Assembly: GCF_000003815.2 (NCBI RefSeq)
Contig: NC_049989.1
Span: 20,863,958-20,927,957 of the forward strand
Direction: 5' to 3'
From: Branchiostoma floridae
Taxonomy: Eukaryota > Chordata > Leptocardii > Amphioxiformes > Branchiostomatidae
Length of the DNA stretch: 64,000 nucleotides
The notes under the pieces were generated by a model that was given only the letters and a program-made list of their open reading frames with translations, made no database searches and was not told the origin of the DNA. The translations under genes and the position numbers were made by a program. Below are positions 55,901-58,900 of the stretch, one piece after another. Position 1 is the stretch's first letter. Every line of letters starts with the position of its first letter.

Positions 55901-58900
55901 AGTATATTCAGGACGCGCGCAGCCTCTTTCAGCTGCTCAGGCTGGCTGTATGCCTGCATGCCGGGGGTTCGGTCATACATCTGTAAACAAACAAACAAAC
56001 AAACAAACAGTGGTCAAACCTCTCTGTGATAAACACTCACGAGTTCATGAAGATATGCACAGTAGACAGGCAGTAAATACTATAGACTATAGGATTTTTA
56101 ATGCTCAAATGCATCATTGGGGGTAACTTAAAATCTAAGGGACCACCACAAAGTGGTAATAACAGCCATGTGGTCCTATAATGCCATGTATGCTGCAGTA
56201 GCCACAAGTGCAGGCCACTATATATCGATATACACTTTGTATATACTGTACTGACCATGGTAAAATCCTAATTCACATCTGATCAGCCTTACAGTGTATA
56301 ACAGTTCTCAATGACAGCCTTTTCCACCAGCCCTGATATGCAACACCCTGATGCCTAACCCCAGAATCAATACAAAGTTCCCAAACAGCTACCTTAATTT
56401 AAGGTGGGTTCACACCTGCATACATTCATTTGTATATATTCAATTCCGCATGAGGTCCGTATGGAATAGACTCTACGGGTCGCTGGAAAAATAACAGAAA
56501 TTGGAGAAATATAGACAGATATTAACATGCCAGCGGAGTTATATTTTTTTAATTAGCTGGTCGCAAACCATACTCTTTGGACAGCTAACTCCTCTGGCAT
56601 GTTATATGTCTATATTTTCCCAATTTCACCTACCGGTATTTTTCCAGCACCTGTGGAGCCTGGTAGAGGCTAAGAAGTCCATACTGACCTCAAACAGACT
56701 TGCATATATGCGCACGTGTGAACCCGGCTTTAGCAGCTTGAATATTAAACCCCATACCTCTATGACAGCGTTCTCCACCAGGCCTGAGATGGGGGACCTG
56801 GTGGCACTCTTCAGCTTCAGCGCCTGGACACCCTGCACGATCCCCCGTCCAAACAGCTCACGCAACATCTTCTCCACATTCCTGCAAGTAAAGTTACCTG
56901 TTGGCTGCTATTCAAAGTTTTTTCCATATATGTGTAGAAAATCTGTTCAGTTTAATACATAAGGCCTAACCAATTCATTTCTCAGTTTTTGGACTTTTAG
57001 AAATTATGCTGAAATGAAAGATGAATGGCGAAATAGAGTTTTTGAAAGTGGATATAATATGATACAAGTTTTCCTCCTAGTCTCCTGTTTTCATCTTGTA
57101 CCTACAGACTTTTGCTTGAAAACTTGAACCTTACTACATTCCTGAAAACCACATGTTTTTGTGATATTAGGTACAGACTTCCCTTTAAGTTCGTTTCTAT
57201 GTTCTGTTTGTTTCTATGTTCATGTTCCAGTTGTAGTATCATCTCAGAACTGACACATAAAACCGCTGTGGCATGCATGTAAAGACATAACTTAAATTCT
57301 ACAAGAAACAACTAGAAACAAGAAACAAAAAAAGCACAAAAACAGCTTCTTCAAGTGCATAATTTTGTCCCTCCTTACACGGAGTGGTCCTTAATCTTCC
57401 TCCTCTCCTCCTTCATCAGTACATCTGTCCAGACGTACATCCTCAAGGTTCCCGGCAGCTGCTTCCCCAGGAGCCGGCTGCATACCTCCTGAAGACGTCT
57501 CGGGTCCCTCCTTAAGATGGCGACCACGTGTCTGCCCAGGGAGTCGCTCGCCGGGCCCCAGGACTGGGGGGGCTTACCCCCCTGCAGCCGGGCTGTGGAG
57601 TGGCGGTCTGGGGGGGGCACGGGGATCAATCAATCAATCAATACTAGTAAGTCAATCGATATATCAACCAACCAAACAGACAACTACTAGTAATCAGTCA
57701 GTCATTAAATCAATTAAGGCCACACCAATTTTATTTGTTGTTTCTGACAATTTTTCAGAAAAAAATTGGGTCAGTTAGTAAAAAAAAAAATTTTTTCCAA
57801 AAGTCGGGTGTAGGAGAGATCAGACAGGAAAACCTCAACTTTTAACATTTAGGGGGTCCGTGGTAGCAAAGTCCAAAGTTTGAAGAAAAATGATAAACGT
57901 ACCGTCCAAAATAGGCACGTACAGCTACTTGAATTTGAGACCCATAGTTAATTTGAGAAAGGAGAGGCAGTAAAATTTTGCCATCAATTTGAAAACTTTT
58001 TGGGTTTTTTTTTCAAATCGGAAAAAATAAGGTAGGGAAATCCGAGCAACAACAAATAAAATTGGTGTGGCCTAATCAATCAATCTATAAATCAATCTAT
58101 CATTCAATCATTTACTGAATCATTCAAAAATCAATCTGTAAGCTAATCATGATCAGTTAATCTAATTACAATCATGAATAATACTAACGGGTTAAATGAA
58201 TGGCAAGTCACTAAACACTTTAGTCTAAATAAATACATACACTATTCTACATTAAGCAAAAATTAATCTGCAAGTACATGCAAACGGTAGGATAACCAAA
58301 CTGCACAGAAGGAAATTGTCTACAGTAAATACAAAGATAGACTTCTTCAGACTTCTTCAGTGTTATTAATATAATAAGTGAACATTGAAGTGCTACAGAA
58401 TCTGATGTACTGTTCCAGGCAGTTGTACAACCATGGATAAACTGCTGGTGTCTCTTGAACCTAGAGGCTGCTTCAGGTTACCTTGTCGTTTCACGTCCCC
58501 GTGCTGGTGGTTGTTGGGTCGGCGGGAATTTTTGTCTTTCTTCCATGTTGGTTTTTCTTCCTCCTCCTGAAAGGTAATAGCACCATCATTGTAAATGCAG
58601 TTCAGGAAAAATAAAAGAAATGGCCAAGGCTACAAATCTCAGTCTTAACTAAGGTCAAGGATCTCACCAGCACAGTTGAGCATCGGGAGCCCTTAAGCTA
58701 TGATTTGGGCCCATATGCTGTGTTAGGTTTTTTTTTTGTAACAAAGGTAAAAAATGTTGGCTTTATGTCATAAAATTTGGCCCACACATTTCAGGAAAAA
58801 GTGTTTCTACGGGTTGCAAACTTTCGGGAGGATACCCCCAGACCCTTTACAATGCTCAGGCCTGTGCTGCATACCACAAGGCTTAAGTGTGCTAAGATAC

